Shown: one piece after another, positions 1 to 12,899 of the stretch
Numbering within the stretch: position 1 is the first letter of the stretch
Layout: each line of letters starts with the position of its first letter
Origin: Neospora caninum Liverpool
Taxonomy: Eukaryota > Apicomplexa > Conoidasida > Eucoccidiorida > Sarcocystidae
Assembly (NCBI RefSeq): GCF_000208865.1
Contig: NC_018397.1
Location: 4,245,748 to 4,309,747, forward strand
Direction of reading: 5' to 3'
DNA length: 64,000 nucleotides
The notes under the pieces: generated by a model
Told to the model about the DNA's origin: nothing
The model's database searches: none
The model's input: only the letters and a program-made list of their open reading frames with translations
Position numbers and translations under genes: made by a program

Positions 1-617
1 ATTCACCGCGACACAAAGCCGCTGTATAACCGCCCGATCTGTTCACTTTTAAATGATACCGCTGGCGATTTTGTTCGATCATTTCTGGACTTCGTCGATA
101 CCGATCCTTCAACGTGCATAAAAGGAAATTGAGCTCCGCACTGCCAGAGAATTTGAGCGGAGCCAGCGGGGCCTCTCTTGCCAGCCCCAACCATGTCTTG
201 TCGGCCCTCAACCGTCAATGCCATTTGCGTTCGCGAACTCGTTTTCTTTGGCTCGGTTTCCCTGCCTCGTCAAAGAGCGTTCATGCTGGGGTTCGCAGTA
301 GAGCTTTCAGACGTGCTTCGCCGATTCGACAGTATGTTTCCGACAACGCATGGACACGTGTATGGCTAGACGAGGAGAGCACCGGTTTGCCGGAGGCCCC
401 ATACATAAAGTTTCCGGTCTCCCTGTGCTTATTTCACTGGTGCTTCTACCAAGACGTTATGCTGTCCTGCGCCATTTTTTCGCTTTGTGCAAGCTGACGC
501 CCCTGGGTCTGTGCCTCCGCAAACCGCCTTCCCAGTTCGTGAGGGGCTAGCCAGCCCACGGATGTCTCCCGGCCCCGGCAGCTTTTTCTCCACTTCTCGT
601 GTATCTGTTTTGCCAGC
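1..617. other. 5' flank of the LMF gene, no gene seen
   Basis: Open frames here are short, overlap on both strands and match no family I know. The stretch probably holds the promoter and 5' UTR of the gene starting at 618. I see no clear core promoter motif. Confidence 0.5.
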
Positions 618-3600
618 ATGTATTCAACCCCGCCATCAGAAGACGCAAGCCTCTTGAACGGCAGCGGCCGGGATGAAGGCGTGACTGCTGGATTCTCCCA
701 TGGAAAGGCAACTTTCACGGCCCGAGAGGCAGGCTCCCCGACAGGAAAAAGCTGGAAACACTGGAGTCGCAGCCTTGTTCAGCGCCTCTGGAACGCGCTG
801 AATCCAACATGGTCCTGCACCGAAAAGAGGCGCGGGCTGGACCCGGAGACCTCGAGAAAACTAAAATCGACTTACTGGCTTACGCGGATTGTGAGTTGAC
901 GCGAGACTCATCTTGGGCTTACACGCTCGGACTCCTCGACGGACCTAGTGCAGTTCTTGTGTACCGGAAAGCATTCCGTTCTCGTAGCCTTCGGAACCCT
1001 GAAAGACTTTCCCCTGAATTCCCTGTAGCATGTCTTCCGCTCTCCCGGTGACACTGCGCAGCATAGCCCACCGTTCGTGCATGTTTCCTCCGCTTGCGTA
1101 TGCTTCCTTCTTTGAAGATACGCTGACCCGCCTCGCTGACTACGGGTCTGAAGCTCAAACGTCGTGGGCAGACTCGAAGCAAGGCAGATCGGTGATTCGG
1201 CGTGAGCGCCGTATTCACAACGCAGCGTATAACCACCGCAACACTTTCGGAGTGGACAGTGGAGAAGCCGGTAGCGTACCTGGGTCCCCTCATGGACCTT
1301 CCTGCTCTGACTAGATGCCCCGTGCTTCCAGTGGATGAGATCGCCATTCAGCGCCACTCCAGTACAGCTGTGTCCGGCGTCTCTTTGGACATGCAGGTTT
1401 TTTTGCGCGCGTTGGGATTTGTTTATTTCGTCGCGTTTCTCGTCGCCTTCAACCAAGTGAGAGACTAGAAGACGTTTGCTGGGCTTTCGTTCTAGACTCA
1501 CGCATTTGGTGCGAGAACGGGGCAACGGGGTGGATTCCTGCCTTCCAAGGCGCCTCGACTCAGCACACTGGGAAGCGATTTTACAAGGAATGCAGACTAG
1601 CACAGATCCAATGGAAGACCAGTCGTGAATCCAAAGGCTTCGAGCAGAAGCAGGCGCCTCAAGTCCTCGCCGATCCGCTCTGTTGCTCGAGGGAGCAAAT
1701 GAACGGCGCTTTGTGCAGTTACCTGCCGGCGGTGGCATGTCACCTCGCAGATTGACGGTTTTCAAGTAGTTTTGGGCGGTTTTGTGTATTGCGGGAAGCA
1801 GTCTTGCAGTTGAGAGAGCAACACCGAGCGGGTTTTCCCATTTTCTCTTGCCTCCCATTCGTGCAGTCCCAGGGACTCATTGGGTCGGACGGCATTCTCC
1901 CAGCAGCCGACTACGTGCGACAAATGAAGGACTCGTTCGCCGACGCAGAGGCGTGGGAACGAGTTAAAGCGTTTCCCTCTCTGTTTCTGCTCTTCCCTGT
2001 AACGGATTTCTGGCTGCATGCCATCCCGTTTGTTGGTACGTGCCGAGGAACATGCGTGGGAATGAAGAATCCGCCCGGACAGTTCATCTGGAGTCATGGG
2101 GAAATGCACAAGTGGAGAGACACACGTCTGGGAGAGACCTTTCTCGAGTGCTCATGTTTAAGTCCATCGCTGTCACCTGGGTAAGCTGTCCGGGCTGGGC
2201 AGCAACTAGGTTCTAGGATGTCTTCTGGATAGTCGCGGGTTTCTTCCCTGTCGAAAACCACGTGGATTACTTCGTTTTATCTATTGGGGAGCCTGCGGAA
2301 TGCGGGAATGCAGGTAGCAACGCTCGCGTCATGCGCAAGCATCGGTCGATGAAGTATTCCGTGTACTGTCTCGTCCGGGGCAGTGTCTGCGGCGCTTCAC
2401 AGCTCGCAGCATCCATACAGTCTGTCCGTTTTGAGACTTTTGACAAGACGTCAGAAAGAAAGCAGTACTTTTCAATGCGTACACTTTCGCAGCTCATCAA
2501 ACCAGTCGCGTTCGGCTCGATGTGGAGAGAAACGAGGGGACATCCTTGTCACACACGCACAGGCACACGCATTTTTGGTCGTTTTCTCTCCAGCGTCGAC
2601 GAAGAGGGGTTTGGGGTCTTGCGTCTGATGCGTTTCTGGTTTGTTCCTGTCTTTTTCTTTGCAGGGATGATTCTCTCGCTGCTCATGGCCCTTCAAGGCG
2701 CAAGCAATGGTTTTCTCTTGTTCTTTCTGTGGATCCTGTACCAGACGGTGAACAGTGTGGGACAGGATTGGTTCAGCTTTAGCTGGGAATCCCAGCTTCT
2801 CGAGCTTGGCTTTCTGGCCATTTGGACCTCTCCCTTCTGGAGTCTGTCGCGTCTCCCTCCTTCGTGGCCGACCCCGAAAGTTTGTGTCTGGGGCAATCGC
2901 TGGCTCCTCTTCCGCGTCATACTCGGTTCCGGGCTCATCAAACTTCGCAACGATGCAGCTTGGAAAAATTTAACTGCGCTCGACTACCACTTCGAGACGC
3001 AGCCGTTGCCGAATCCGTTGTCCTGGTACTTCCAAAACCAGACGCATGGCGTGCATGCGGCGCAAGTTGTGGTCACTCACATTGTTGAGTGCGTCCTTTC
3101 CTTCCTGGTCCTTCTCCCCTTCCGCCAGTGCCGTCTTTTTGGAGGCGTGATTCAGATCGCTTTCCAGGTGGCGATTCTCGTTTCAGGAAATCTCGCCTTC
3201 CTCAATTACATGACCGTCGTGTCGGCAATCATGTGCCTTGATGACCATTTCCTAACTTGCCTTTTTCCGTCGGCCACCCTCAGTCGCCTCCCCGAGCTGG
3301 TTCGAGGCTGCCGGGGCACTTGGTCCTGTCCCCTGGTGCAGGCGTGGCCGTTCCGGAAATCTCCGCTGGGAGCAAGCGCTGGAGAAGCGAAGGATCCGCA
3401 GGCGAAAAACGGATCCGACGCTGAGTCGCCGTTGCTCGGAAACCGGGACGCAGGTGAGCACCCACGCACCTGTTGGAGGTGGAGGAGTCCCCTTGGTGGC
3501 CATATAGAGAAGGAGGGGAGTTCCCGACACTGCACGCAGCTACCCGGCGCATGCTTTGCGGTCGTCGCCCGGCTCCACGGGATCTTTTGACTGCCAACAT

Positions 3601-6600
3601 TTCCAGCTACGTACAAGTCTCGCTCGCACGACAGTCTTCCAGAAAGCCTTGTGGGTCTACCCAGTAGCTCTTTTCAGTCCCCTTCCATAGTGTGACGGAG
3701 TCAGAAGAAGCGCCTGTCGCGCTCGCGCTTACACCGCGCCGCCTCGCCCTGTGATCGTGAATGTCTGGATTCGTGTCTCCAGGCAGAGAAGGGACCCTGC
3801 CTCTGAGCGCCTCAACGGACGACAGTCTGGATGGCCCTCGAACCTGTTGCTGCTGGTATCGGCCCAGTTTCTCCCGGATGGTGCGTTCTCTGCGGATCCC
3901 GTCTCGAGTGCGAACACAAGTACAGAAGGAGATCAAGGAGAACTGGGGGAAAATGCTTTTGGAGCTCGCAGCCTCCGCTGCAATGCTTACATGCATGGCG
4001 TTTGTGACCAACCCCGTAACGTCGGCTGTTTGGATGGTTATCGCCGTCTTTTTCCTCTCCATCATCATCTCTTCGTCGTCCACCTTCTTCACGAACACGC
4101 TTGTTTCAAACGCATGCGCGGAACTCGTCCTTCTTGTCGTCACTCTCTGGAGCTGCATCGCCATCTATCAGCACGGTCCGGCCGTGTGGTCTGTTTGGCT
4201 CACCGCCTGTCTATTTACGGTTCTGATTGCATTCGCGTACACCACGCTGACGAACGCAGCTCTGATTTTCAGAATCCACGTCGAAGTCCTGATGTTCCTC
4301 CTCATCGCCGCCCTCTCTGTGCCCGTCGTTCGCAATATGGTTTCGCCCTACCAGGTAACTCCCAAATCTTCACCCTTCAAGCGGCTCTCCGCTTTCCTGG
4401 ATTAAGCCTCCACATTTCACCCAGTGATGCGTTTGTGAATGTGGCGGGGGCCGCGTTCCCTTCTCGCTATTGAACCGAAAGCGTTGTCGCTTCCTCCACT
4501 GGCCAGTTCTAGTCGTTGTCTTTCGAGAACAGATGACAGGAGTGTATCTCTGAACCAGACAGCGCGCGGGAATAGCTCGAAGACCTCGCCCAAAGGGATC
4601 GGCTTTTGTATCTGTGGGTCTGGATGCGGCCTTCAGGTTATGGATTCGGACTTGGGAAATCCCTTCTCCCTGGTCAACACACACGGAGCCTTCGGATTCG
4701 TTAACAAGGTATGGAGTGAAGCTACGCTCTCATCTTGTCTTTTCTTGGGCGATTCTTGCGGGCCATTCTCATCTGGATATCACGGTCCAAGCTCCCAGTA
4801 GCAGCGATCCCACTGCGTTTCGACTGACGAGAACCTCGCCGCCGTTATGTTGTATCTTTGTCTTGGTAACTGTTTCTTCTGTTCGAATTACGAGGGTAGC
4901 TGTTGGTGTGAAACGAGCGAAAGTGGCGTGTCCGTCGTCATCTTCCTCTCAGCATGCACTTGTTCACAAACAGCTGTGGCGGTAGGACTCAACGTCACTC
5001 GGTGTTTCCAGTTTCCTGGTATGTTCCATTCCTCCCCATAGGAGCGCTATGAGCTGATCATTCAAGGCACCAATGCATCTTCGCCGGTAAGTCATTCTTC
5101 CACTTGTATCAGAGTCCTCCAGAAGCGGTCCTGACTCGCATCTCCGCTCGTTATGCACCAAATACGCTACAGGATTCCTCCTTGCGAGTGATTCCGGGGC
5201 GACTGTGAAAGCAAATTGCGCATCCGAACATTTCATCGTCACCTGGTTCTCACGGCGCGGATCGCCCTTATGTTTCCGATGTGGTTTTTGCGCCGCCTAT
5301 CAGAAGACGCTACCGTTGTCGGTAGTACGGCACTAATGTCAGTGTAACGCACGCGTCTGTTTACACAGGCTTTTCGACCTAGAAAAGTGTTTTTCCGTTG
5401 CCTCATCAGCGGTGGTTTCTTTCACAATTTGACCAGTGGGAGATTGCGTGAGCGGGTGTTCTTCGGTCGGTCTCATATCCGCGGGTGAGACGACAGTCGT
5501 GCTGTTCTCGTGGCAGTCATTCAACCACTTTTCATAACCTGAGCATACCGAACCTCAGTTACAAGGCGATTGCTACGGAGAAGAGGTTTTATCTGATACT
5601 TTGGAGGCAGAACGTGGATGGCATGTTGTCACGTGGCGAACGAAGGGTCGACGAGTTTGTGGCGCGAGCTTCGGGACTCTCGCCCCACGACGTCGACGCC
5701 GTGTTGGTCTTCTGCCCAGCCCATGAAAGACGGATTTCATAGTGTCTCAAGCTTTTTGGAACTGCTCGCTCTCCCTCCAAACGCCTTAACGCCTGTCGGA
5801 CTGTGTCTCCGGTACAGAACCAGGGGACGTATTGGCAAAACTACGAGTTCAAGTGCAAACCTGGAGATCTCTACCGGAGACCGTGCTGGGCGGCGCCCTA
5901 TCACTACCGCCTCGACTGGCTCATGGTAAGTGTAGGACCTGAGAGGAAAGACGCCAAGGGTAAAATCTTCAGCAATGCCGTCTAAAGGGATCGTAAGCCG
6001 TTTCCGTTTCGAACTTCCCTTTTGATGTATCAAGAGAAGAGACGCTTTTTCACATCTTACCGATTCCAGTGGCTGTTTGTGAGGAAACCCTGAGTATTCG
6101 GGACCACCTCCCGCAGTGCAGAGACCGGGGCAGGAGGGTTCATAATATTTTTAAGAGAAATCTACGGGCAGTGAAACTCAGCTTCCGAGCGGCCAGTCTA
6201 TTAGACCGATTTCCCGCTCAGGATTTCATTTCGTTGAAAGTGCTATCCGAATACGAACACACACACAAAACATAAACGTGGAAGAAGTGGCGATCTCACG
6301 ACGCCCTCTGGATATACTGTGTGTGCATGTGGAAATGCTTTCTTCAGTGGCAGGCCGCTATGGGTAACGGCGAGACAGTGGAAGAGCAGCATCCCTGGCT
6401 CGGCAATTTCCTTGCCAAATTGCTCAAGGTGAGAAGCCGACTGAATGTGTATCATGTTTCGTGGTTGCCTGTCGTGCGTTCTGTGCTTGAGAAGAGCTAT
6501 GTGTGTGCGTGCGTATGATTAGCTAATGCTGCACTTCTCGCGCGTACTATTACGTCCCCTTCTGTTAGCAGGCGGATGTCGTGTGGCATCGGTGGGTTTC

Positions 6601-8302
6601 TTGCTCGTACAGCGCTGGAAATCTTTGGCCTCGCTGTTTTTCTAGACATAGGTTTACCTTTGCCATAAAAGCCGGTTTAAAGCAAGGCAGCGAAGGAAGC
6701 ATTGGAGCCATGTCGGATAGCAGCGCCAGTGCTTCCCACAGAGGGTTACTGGCTGGAGATGGGAATTTCAGTGAATGGCGACATCGGAGGCATCGAACTT
6801 AGTGTTTTTGCCCCTATTTTAACGGACGTAAAGTTCACGGGATTCTTTTTGCGTACAGAACTCAAGAAGCGTGACAGGATTGCTGGCCCATAATCCCTTC
6901 GAGAACACTGATCCGCCGACGGCGCTTCGAGTTCTTCGAATGCATTATAGGTTCACGAGGGGTCCCGCATTTGCGCGAGGTAGGAGAACAGGAGAAAAGG
7001 CCAGATTTGGAATTTCAAGGGGGGATGAACCGCAACTGAGCATCCCTTCCATGCCCATCATCTCTAGATTTTGATAGATCTCGTGCTTCGGCGGGTAAAG
7101 CCGAGGCAGGGGTGTCGAACACATTTCTGAAATTTCCGAGATGGTCACAGGCAACGTTTCGAGCAGTCAGGAGAAAGATCAAACATTCGCGTAGTTCCGG
7201 AAGGGCGACACGGCCATGTGCGAGCGACGCATGACAGCTGGTGAACTCGAAAAGCTGCTCTCACACTGGAAACACGTTTGTGAATGGGGCCTCAGTGACC
7301 GCCGCAAGTGCAGTACGCGAGAGTGCCTAGGTCGGCGGGGTCTCGGCCAGCCGTTTGGAATGAAGCAGTAGAGATGGTATTTGTGACAGAGCGGGTTGTG
7401 AGTTTTCTTTTTCAGGACCTTGGTGGGAGGTCGTGCCTCAAACGAAGGAAGTTTTCATACCTCCTTCTCGGGTGCCCGGAGCCGTCGCACACCTTCGGGA
7501 GCAGCTGGTGATTCTTCGCAGACGAGAAGAACAACAGAGACTTGAGAAGAGACGAAAAGAGGAGGAAGAGAGAAGAAGGAAGGAAGAAGAGGCCTTTAAA
7601 CGGCGTATAGAGTTGGCAAAGGAGGAAGAACAGCGGCGAAAGCGAGAAGCGGAGGAAGCAGAGGAACGCAGGCTCGCCGAGCAGAAGCGCCAGGCTGAAG
7701 AAGAAAAACGAGTGAGGGAGCAGGACGAAGCAGCAAGGCAAGCGGAGGAAGAAGCGTTAAGGCGACAAGAAGAAGAAGAAAAGAAGCTCCAGGCAGAAGA
7801 AGAAAAGGAACGCCAAGCAGAAGAAGAAAAGGAACGCCAAGCACAACGAGAAGACGAAGAGAAGCGCCGAGCAGAAGCCGAGAAGAACCGCAAGGAACAG
7901 GAAGAAGCCGCGGTGTTGGCGAAGCAGCGCGCTGACGAGGCGCTAAAAGAAGCAGAGGAAAAAGCTCGGGTGAATGCGGATTTAGAGGAGCAAAAACGAA
8001 AGAAAGAGGTTCTGGAGGAAGAAAAGAGGCAAAAGGAAGAGAAAGAAGCGGCGGAAAAGCGTCGGAAGGAGGAAAATGCCAGCAGAGAAGCTGCGCGCGC
8101 TGCGGCTGAAAAGGAGGCTGCGAAAGCGAGAGAAATGGAAGAGCAAGCGAAGAAAGCAGCCATGGCTGAGCAGGCGAGGGTCGAAGCTCTTCGGGAACGA
8201 CAACACGCACAGACCGGGCAAAAACCTGCGGTGGTGCCCAGCGATGGCGGAGTGCCTTTACGTCATGCCCCGTTGTTGAGTCGAAGGAAACCAACAATGT
8301 AG
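618..8302 (+). CDS. Lipase maturation factor family protein with C-terminal coiled-coil extension
   Basis: Eleven exons can be joined in frame: 618-890, 1397-1456, 1867-2035, 2665-3453, 3783-4354, 4637-4708, 5042-5086, 5818-5925, 6348-6428, 6859-6979 and 7416-8302, giving 1058 residues. All introns have GT-AG ends and matching phases. Family hallmarks appear in order: WLTRI/VFLRAL at the first exon junction, GQDWFSFSWESQLLE near residue 200, GLIKLRND, DYHFETQPLPNP near 274, SGNLAFLNYMT, NTHGAFG, CKPGD..RRPC with PYHYRLDWLM near 670-696, LLAHNPF and YRFTRG. Several hydrophobic helices fit a polytopic ER membrane protein. Known LMF proteins help lipases fold in the ER; the client here is unknown. 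After the LMF domain the last exon adds about 230 residues of Glu/Lys/Arg-rich coiled coil, absent from human LMF1 (about 570 residues). The ATG at 618 is the first in frame with the conserved start of the domain. Confidence 0.88.
7793..7840 (+). repeat. 24-bp tandem repeat, two exact copies, inside the LMF coiled coil
   Basis: Two adjacent 24-nt units (7793-7816 and 7817-7840) each encode AEEEKERQ. This suggests the coiled-coil tail grows or shrinks by in-frame repeat slippage. Confidence 0.8.
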
Positions 8303-11021
8303 GGAGACATCCCCTCCCCCCAAGAAGCTTCGCTTGCAGGCTGTCCCTTGGTTGCTTCATCTAATGTGGTGAATCTGTTTTATGGAATGGTCGGCTAAAA
8401 CGCAATTGCTTCCGCACGTGAGTGAAAAGAGTGCAAGCGGTGTGCGCTGTGTAAAGCATTTGAGCATCTCTCTACTTCGCAACTTTTGGTCCCGCTTACC
8501 GTTTGCTTGATTGTAACAAAGACGCCGAGGAAACAGGCGAGGGGGGCCACAATCCCTTTTCCCCTGCTCCGACAGGGGCCTCTAGCACTTTTCTAGCAGT
8601 GTGTTCACTTGCTCGGTTTGGTATAAAGAGAGAGCTTGTCTCACAAGGGGATCCGGAAAGCTCTGTGACGAGTACTCCAGCCGTCAAAGGCAAATTTTTT
8701 GCGAATGGACTGGAGCTTTATCCGTCAAATCACCGCGCCTCTTATGAATTTGACCGTCGCAGCTGGTCAGCAATCGGCGCGAGTTATAACGACATGGCTC
8801 TTTCAGCTGGTCGGTAAGGAATCACATAATTTGGTGATGGGCACCACCAGCTAGAGTCATCATGGACTACTGGCATCATCAGGACCGTATCCACAGTCTG
8901 CCTGTCATGGGGGTTAGCATTCAGTGCTCCGCACCCTCCGGATAGTAGCCTGCAGCCACCGCCAGAGAATTCCACTTTTCTCCTCTTCATCGAGTCTCAG
9001 CGGCTACATCGCTTTGATGGCGTAAACAAAGACTTCATGGTTGAAATCCCGTCTTGTTCATGGGCACCCCTATGCATTTGCGAGGCAGTCAACCAGACAA
9101 GAGGGGCTAGCCAAATGACCAGTCAAACCGGGAGACGCAGGTGACGCCTTCGTGTGTGTTTGGGAATGACGAGTACTCGCCGCACAAGGCAACTTTCAGG
9201 AGTTCCTATAACTGCATTTTTAAAACGCTGTCGTATCGTACGGGGTGCCATCTTGTAGACAGAGCGTGTGCGGAGAATTTTGCTGGCTTACATGCCTTGG
9301 CAACAGACGGCAGTCACATTATGCGTGGAAAGTTTCCGCCGATCCGGCGGCCCACACGGGCACGGGAAAGAAATCATTTCTAAAAAAAGTCAGTTATAAT
9401 GAAGAAGCAGTATTTCTTCTGCGTTGCCCCGGGAAGTGCACATGAGTTGCTCGCACCGTCTCAGGGGAACGTGGAGCTGTCCTGCGGAAGGCCGAAGCAA
9501 GCGGGACCTTCGTCTCTCGATGGTTCATCACAAGCCTGATTCTAAGGGCGGTCACGCCTGCATAGGGCACACTCGGAAGTACTTCCCATAGCTTTCCTTG
9601 TTAACATTAAAACGTATCCAGTGTAAAGCTTTCCTTCACCCTCTCACTTTCTGATTCATGCAAGTGTGCTGCAGGAGCCAGCTCAAGTGTACTCACGCCC
9701 ATTTTTGTCGTGAGAATGGTAAGATTTGCCAGCAACCACGAAGGAGTCAAGCAAGTAAAAATGCAGTCAAATGTGTGTCCGCGACGGAACATGCTCCCGC
9801 TTTCATATGGAGTTTCTCACACGGCTACAGTCCTACCACACCACACAAACAGAACGTATGCCGGCGGGCTAACTACAGCAACTCCACGGCGGGTGATATC
9901 GCGAAAATAGCCGGATGTGGTGTGCAGGAGCCATAGCCGCATATGGATGGCATCACCCGACAGTCTTCGCCTCGTATGCGGTCTCCAGAGGTTCCCTCCC
10001 CCCTTATGGAGAAAAACTGTGGCAGAACTTGGTCAGTCCTTCCATTCCCTATACGCGTAGGGGGGCGCTGAGTTGCACAGGGTGTACGGAAGCGCCTACA
10101 AATGGTTCCTACCGAAAGGGTTTTGAAAGGGAAAACCCCTGAATGTCGCCCGGCAATCTCGCGCCTTGTGTTGATGATGAGTTTTCTGAACGAGAAAAAG
10201 TGCCCGACCACGTGCTTTATCACTTTTTGCGGCAGGACACAGGGTCAACTACACCACTACCCCGCGTCAGGACAGCTCGACGCGTCTTACCGGTGTAGGC
10301 GTCAATGCTTTCACAAAAAGCTGCGGTGACGACTAGACGTGGACAGAGTCCCAGCGCAAATGTATTTTGTGTTCGCGACTTAAATTTCTGCCCAGGATTT
10401 CGTGTGCAGTGTATTTCACTTCGCAGGTAGCTCGCTGAAAAAGCATGCACAACTAGCATGCAAGCGTGCAGTCATAGTTTTTTGGCTGGTACTGGCCTCT
10501 TTGAGTCGCGGTGTTCCCTGTATCTGCTGTTCTTTATGTGGTAAATTCTGACACGGTGGCATATCACGTCATGTTTGATTGGAAGAACTGCCTGCTGCAC
10601 GACAAATGGAAGGGCCGATAGCGAAACGAGCGCGCTACCACGGGGCGTATGCTCAACGTAGCGAGGCAAACTTCCCGGGAAATCAAAGGAGTAAACAGAA
10701 TCGTTTGCCGGTCTCCTAAACTGTTCGCATTGAGTGAGACTACAGACTTAACGCTTCGGTGTGTTTCTGGGCTGTGCAACCGTTGCTCCTACGTCGTCTT
10801 CAACGATGACCCGTGGTGAGTGTGCCGGTAATCTCGCGTAGCCACTGCCGATGACACAAATTGCCGTTGTGCACGGCTTGTCTGTATCGCTTGACCCTCT
10901 TGGCATCGTCAGTTGTTGATTTTTTCCCAGAGTTGCCAGATCACTGGTCCTTTTCCCTGTGACTGTTTTGCTCCTCCGTCTAGCAGCCACGAAATCTTGT
11001 CCTATTTATTCTTCGATAACA
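8303..11021. other. Intergenic region, no gene seen
   Basis: About 2.7 kb between the LMF gene and the next plus-strand gene. Open frames are all under about 120 codons, occur on both strands and show no conserved motifs or convincing splice chains. It probably holds the 3' UTR of the LMF gene and the promoter of the following gene. Confidence 0.5.
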
Positions 11022-12899
11022 ATGGCCGCTCCTGTTTCACTCGGGAGGTGGCCGCTCATGAATGTGCACCTTCGAAGCGAAGGTGTACGTGGACTGGGGC
11101 CCCACGCGTGTCCAGATATCAGGACACCTGTGGTTAATTCAAAGTGGTTGCCGAATTTTGCACGTCAACATGGAAAAATCGTGGAGGGCGGCTTCGCACG
11201 ACCAAGGGAAGGTGCGGGGTCAGCGACGATAGGCAGATTACGCTTCTATGACCAGGCCTGCATGCCTTCAGAATTCAGACTAGCAAGCCTTCTTCACAGT
11301 GCAAGAAGCAGGGCCCAGGTCTTTCAGCCCTTATCGCGTTTCCCGGTGGCCAACATAATAATCAGCAAAAATCGACCCTTCAGCTCGTCCAGCTGCAACC
11401 CTGAAGTGCCTACGGCTCGCGTGTTCGCCAAGCACCTCGCACATCTCGATTCACCGGCACTGATAGAAGGATTGCAAGCTTACGATAGAGGCCAGATGCA
11501 ACAGTCCTACCGGGGCTTCCGGCAACTCAGAGAGGCATTGGACGCAGAGGGACCGTCAGGCAGGCCCTGTGCCAAGGCGCTGGTCCTGGGTTGCATGTAC
11601 ACCGCCTTGTTTCATGCTGGAGAGTACAAAGAAGCAAGGCGGTTTTCTGCAGAAGCTTGGGACTTGTCTCGTCATTTTCCCGAGAAAATGTCAGCCGATG
11701 CAGCTACTGTATGCGACATTCAAGCAGTCCTCGAGGAGGCGAAAACAGAACCTGGTAGCTTTGGGGTTGCCTCGTCGCTTTTGCAAGAAGGCTGGGGAGG
11801 GCCGTCGGCGGACGCTTCCTTAGAACGGCCGTCTCAGCTTGTGGACCTTCGCATCCTTCAGACTTCTCTGGCTGCGTATAAGAGAGGAGCTGGGATAGCA
11901 GGCATCGGGAAAAGTTGGCAAAGACGAGAGAACGGCGAGACGGAAACGGCGGTTGGTCTCCCTGCTTCCTTCTTTGGGCTGATGAAAGAATATAATGCGT
12001 TCATTCTGGAATATTTCGCATCTCGGCCCGAGGAGACATCATCGGCTCCGGGGGGAGATCCCGGTGGAGTGCTGCTGGCGGCCGAGCAATTGACAAATCA
12101 AGCGTCTTCATTGCTACAACATAACGAGGCTTTCTTCAGAGACATCACGCCTTTTGCTGAACCGTCACCATCAATGGGGTCCCAGGCCGGTGGCGTTGGA
12201 GATATAGTGGAACGCATCACGAAAAGGGAGATTGCGGCTGAATTGGTAAGGGGAATCGCACTCCTCCATGAGGGCGTGGGAACAGTTTTGATAAAAGAAG
12301 AAAACAACGTGGCCACGCACTGCGACACCACTGCTCAGAAATTGCACATACTCGGTGACAAGGTGCTGAAAGATGGACTCACACACTGCAAGAAGTACGC
12401 CTATTTGAGCACGAAGAATCTGTTGGCCCAGCTACTTTCTGCTCTTGCAACTTCGTTTAAACAACAGCAAGAGCCCGTCCTCAGTGAAGGACTTTTCCGG
12501 TCGTCTTTGAATGAATTCAACACATCGAAAGGGCTCAATGTGCAGCTGGCCTCGGTCCGTGACACAGCTGGTGATAAAGATCACCTTGGAGGGGAACCTC
12601 ATGTGGCTTATCCGAGGCAAGCGAGGCTGGATACGATCGTTAGCTTCGGTGTCACTTTGTTGGAGTATAGTGCTTTGTTGAGAAAGTGGGATGGACGCGA
12701 GTATGAGGCAGAAATGTTTTCGCGCGCGGCGAACCAAATTTTGGGGCTTTGCCAGCGTACTACACCGAATGGCTCACTTTGGAATATTCCAGATCGCCTG
12801 CACCTTTTGCCTCTTCTTTGGAAACCGTCAGTATACCTGGCTCGTCCTCTCCTTGTCTATGTCAAGGAGAGGGAAGCTGTCAGTGGTAACCGTACGTGA
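11022..12899 (+). CDS. Unknown protein with TPR-like helices, possible mitochondrial targeting
   Basis: A single open exon of 625 residues from the ATG at 11022. The open frame extends 63 nt further upstream, but only from a GTG. I do not recognise the family. The first ~130 residues are rich in Arg, Ser and Pro with few acidic residues and include RPFSSSSC near 128, the style of a mitochondrial presequence. Around residues 145-230, helical segments such as YRGFRQLREAL and the following A-L-x-G pairs (HAGEYKEARRFSAEAW) resemble tetratricopeptide repeats. More helices lie at about 440-500. A mitochondrial TPR-like scaffold is only an inference. A GTACGT just before the stop leaves open a downstream exon. 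Confidence 0.65.
   Translation: MAAPVSLGRWPLMNVHLRSEGVRGLGPHACPDIRTPVVNSKWLPNFARQHGKIVEGGFARPREGAGSATIGRLRFYDQACMPSEFRLASLLHSARSRAQVFQPLSRFPVANIIISKNRPFSSSSCNPEVPTARVFAKHLAHLDSPALIEGLQAYDRGQMQQSYRGFRQLREALDAEGPSGRPCAKALVLGCMYTALFHAGEYKEARRFSAEAWDLSRHFPEKMSADAATVCDIQAVLEEAKTEPGSFGVASSLLQEGWGGPSADASLERPSQLVDLRILQTSLAAYKRGAGIAGIGKSWQRRENGETETAVGLPASFFGLMKEYNAFILEYFASRPEETSSAPGGDPGGVLLAAEQLTNQASSLLQHNEAFFRDITPFAEPSPSMGSQAGGVGDIVERITKREIAAELVRGIALLHEGVGTVLIKEENNVATHCDTTAQKLHILGDKVLKDGLTHCKKYAYLSTKNLLAQLLSALATSFKQQQEPVLSEGLFRSSLNEFNTSKGLNVQLASVRDTAGDKDHLGGEPHVAYPRQARLDTIVSFGVTLLEYSALLRKWDGREYEAEMFSRAANQILGLCQRTTPNGSLWNIPDRLHLLPLLWKPSVYLARPLLVYVKEREAVSGNRT

Noticed and set aside
908..1858. 316-codon minus-strand frame
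   Set aside because: It crosses conserved LMF exon 2 and its introns antisense, has no motif, and has no ATG-based support or splice partners.
7438..8163. 241-codon minus-strand Ser/Phe-rich frame
   Set aside because: It is the reverse complement of the Glu/Lys-rich coiled coil of the LMF gene.
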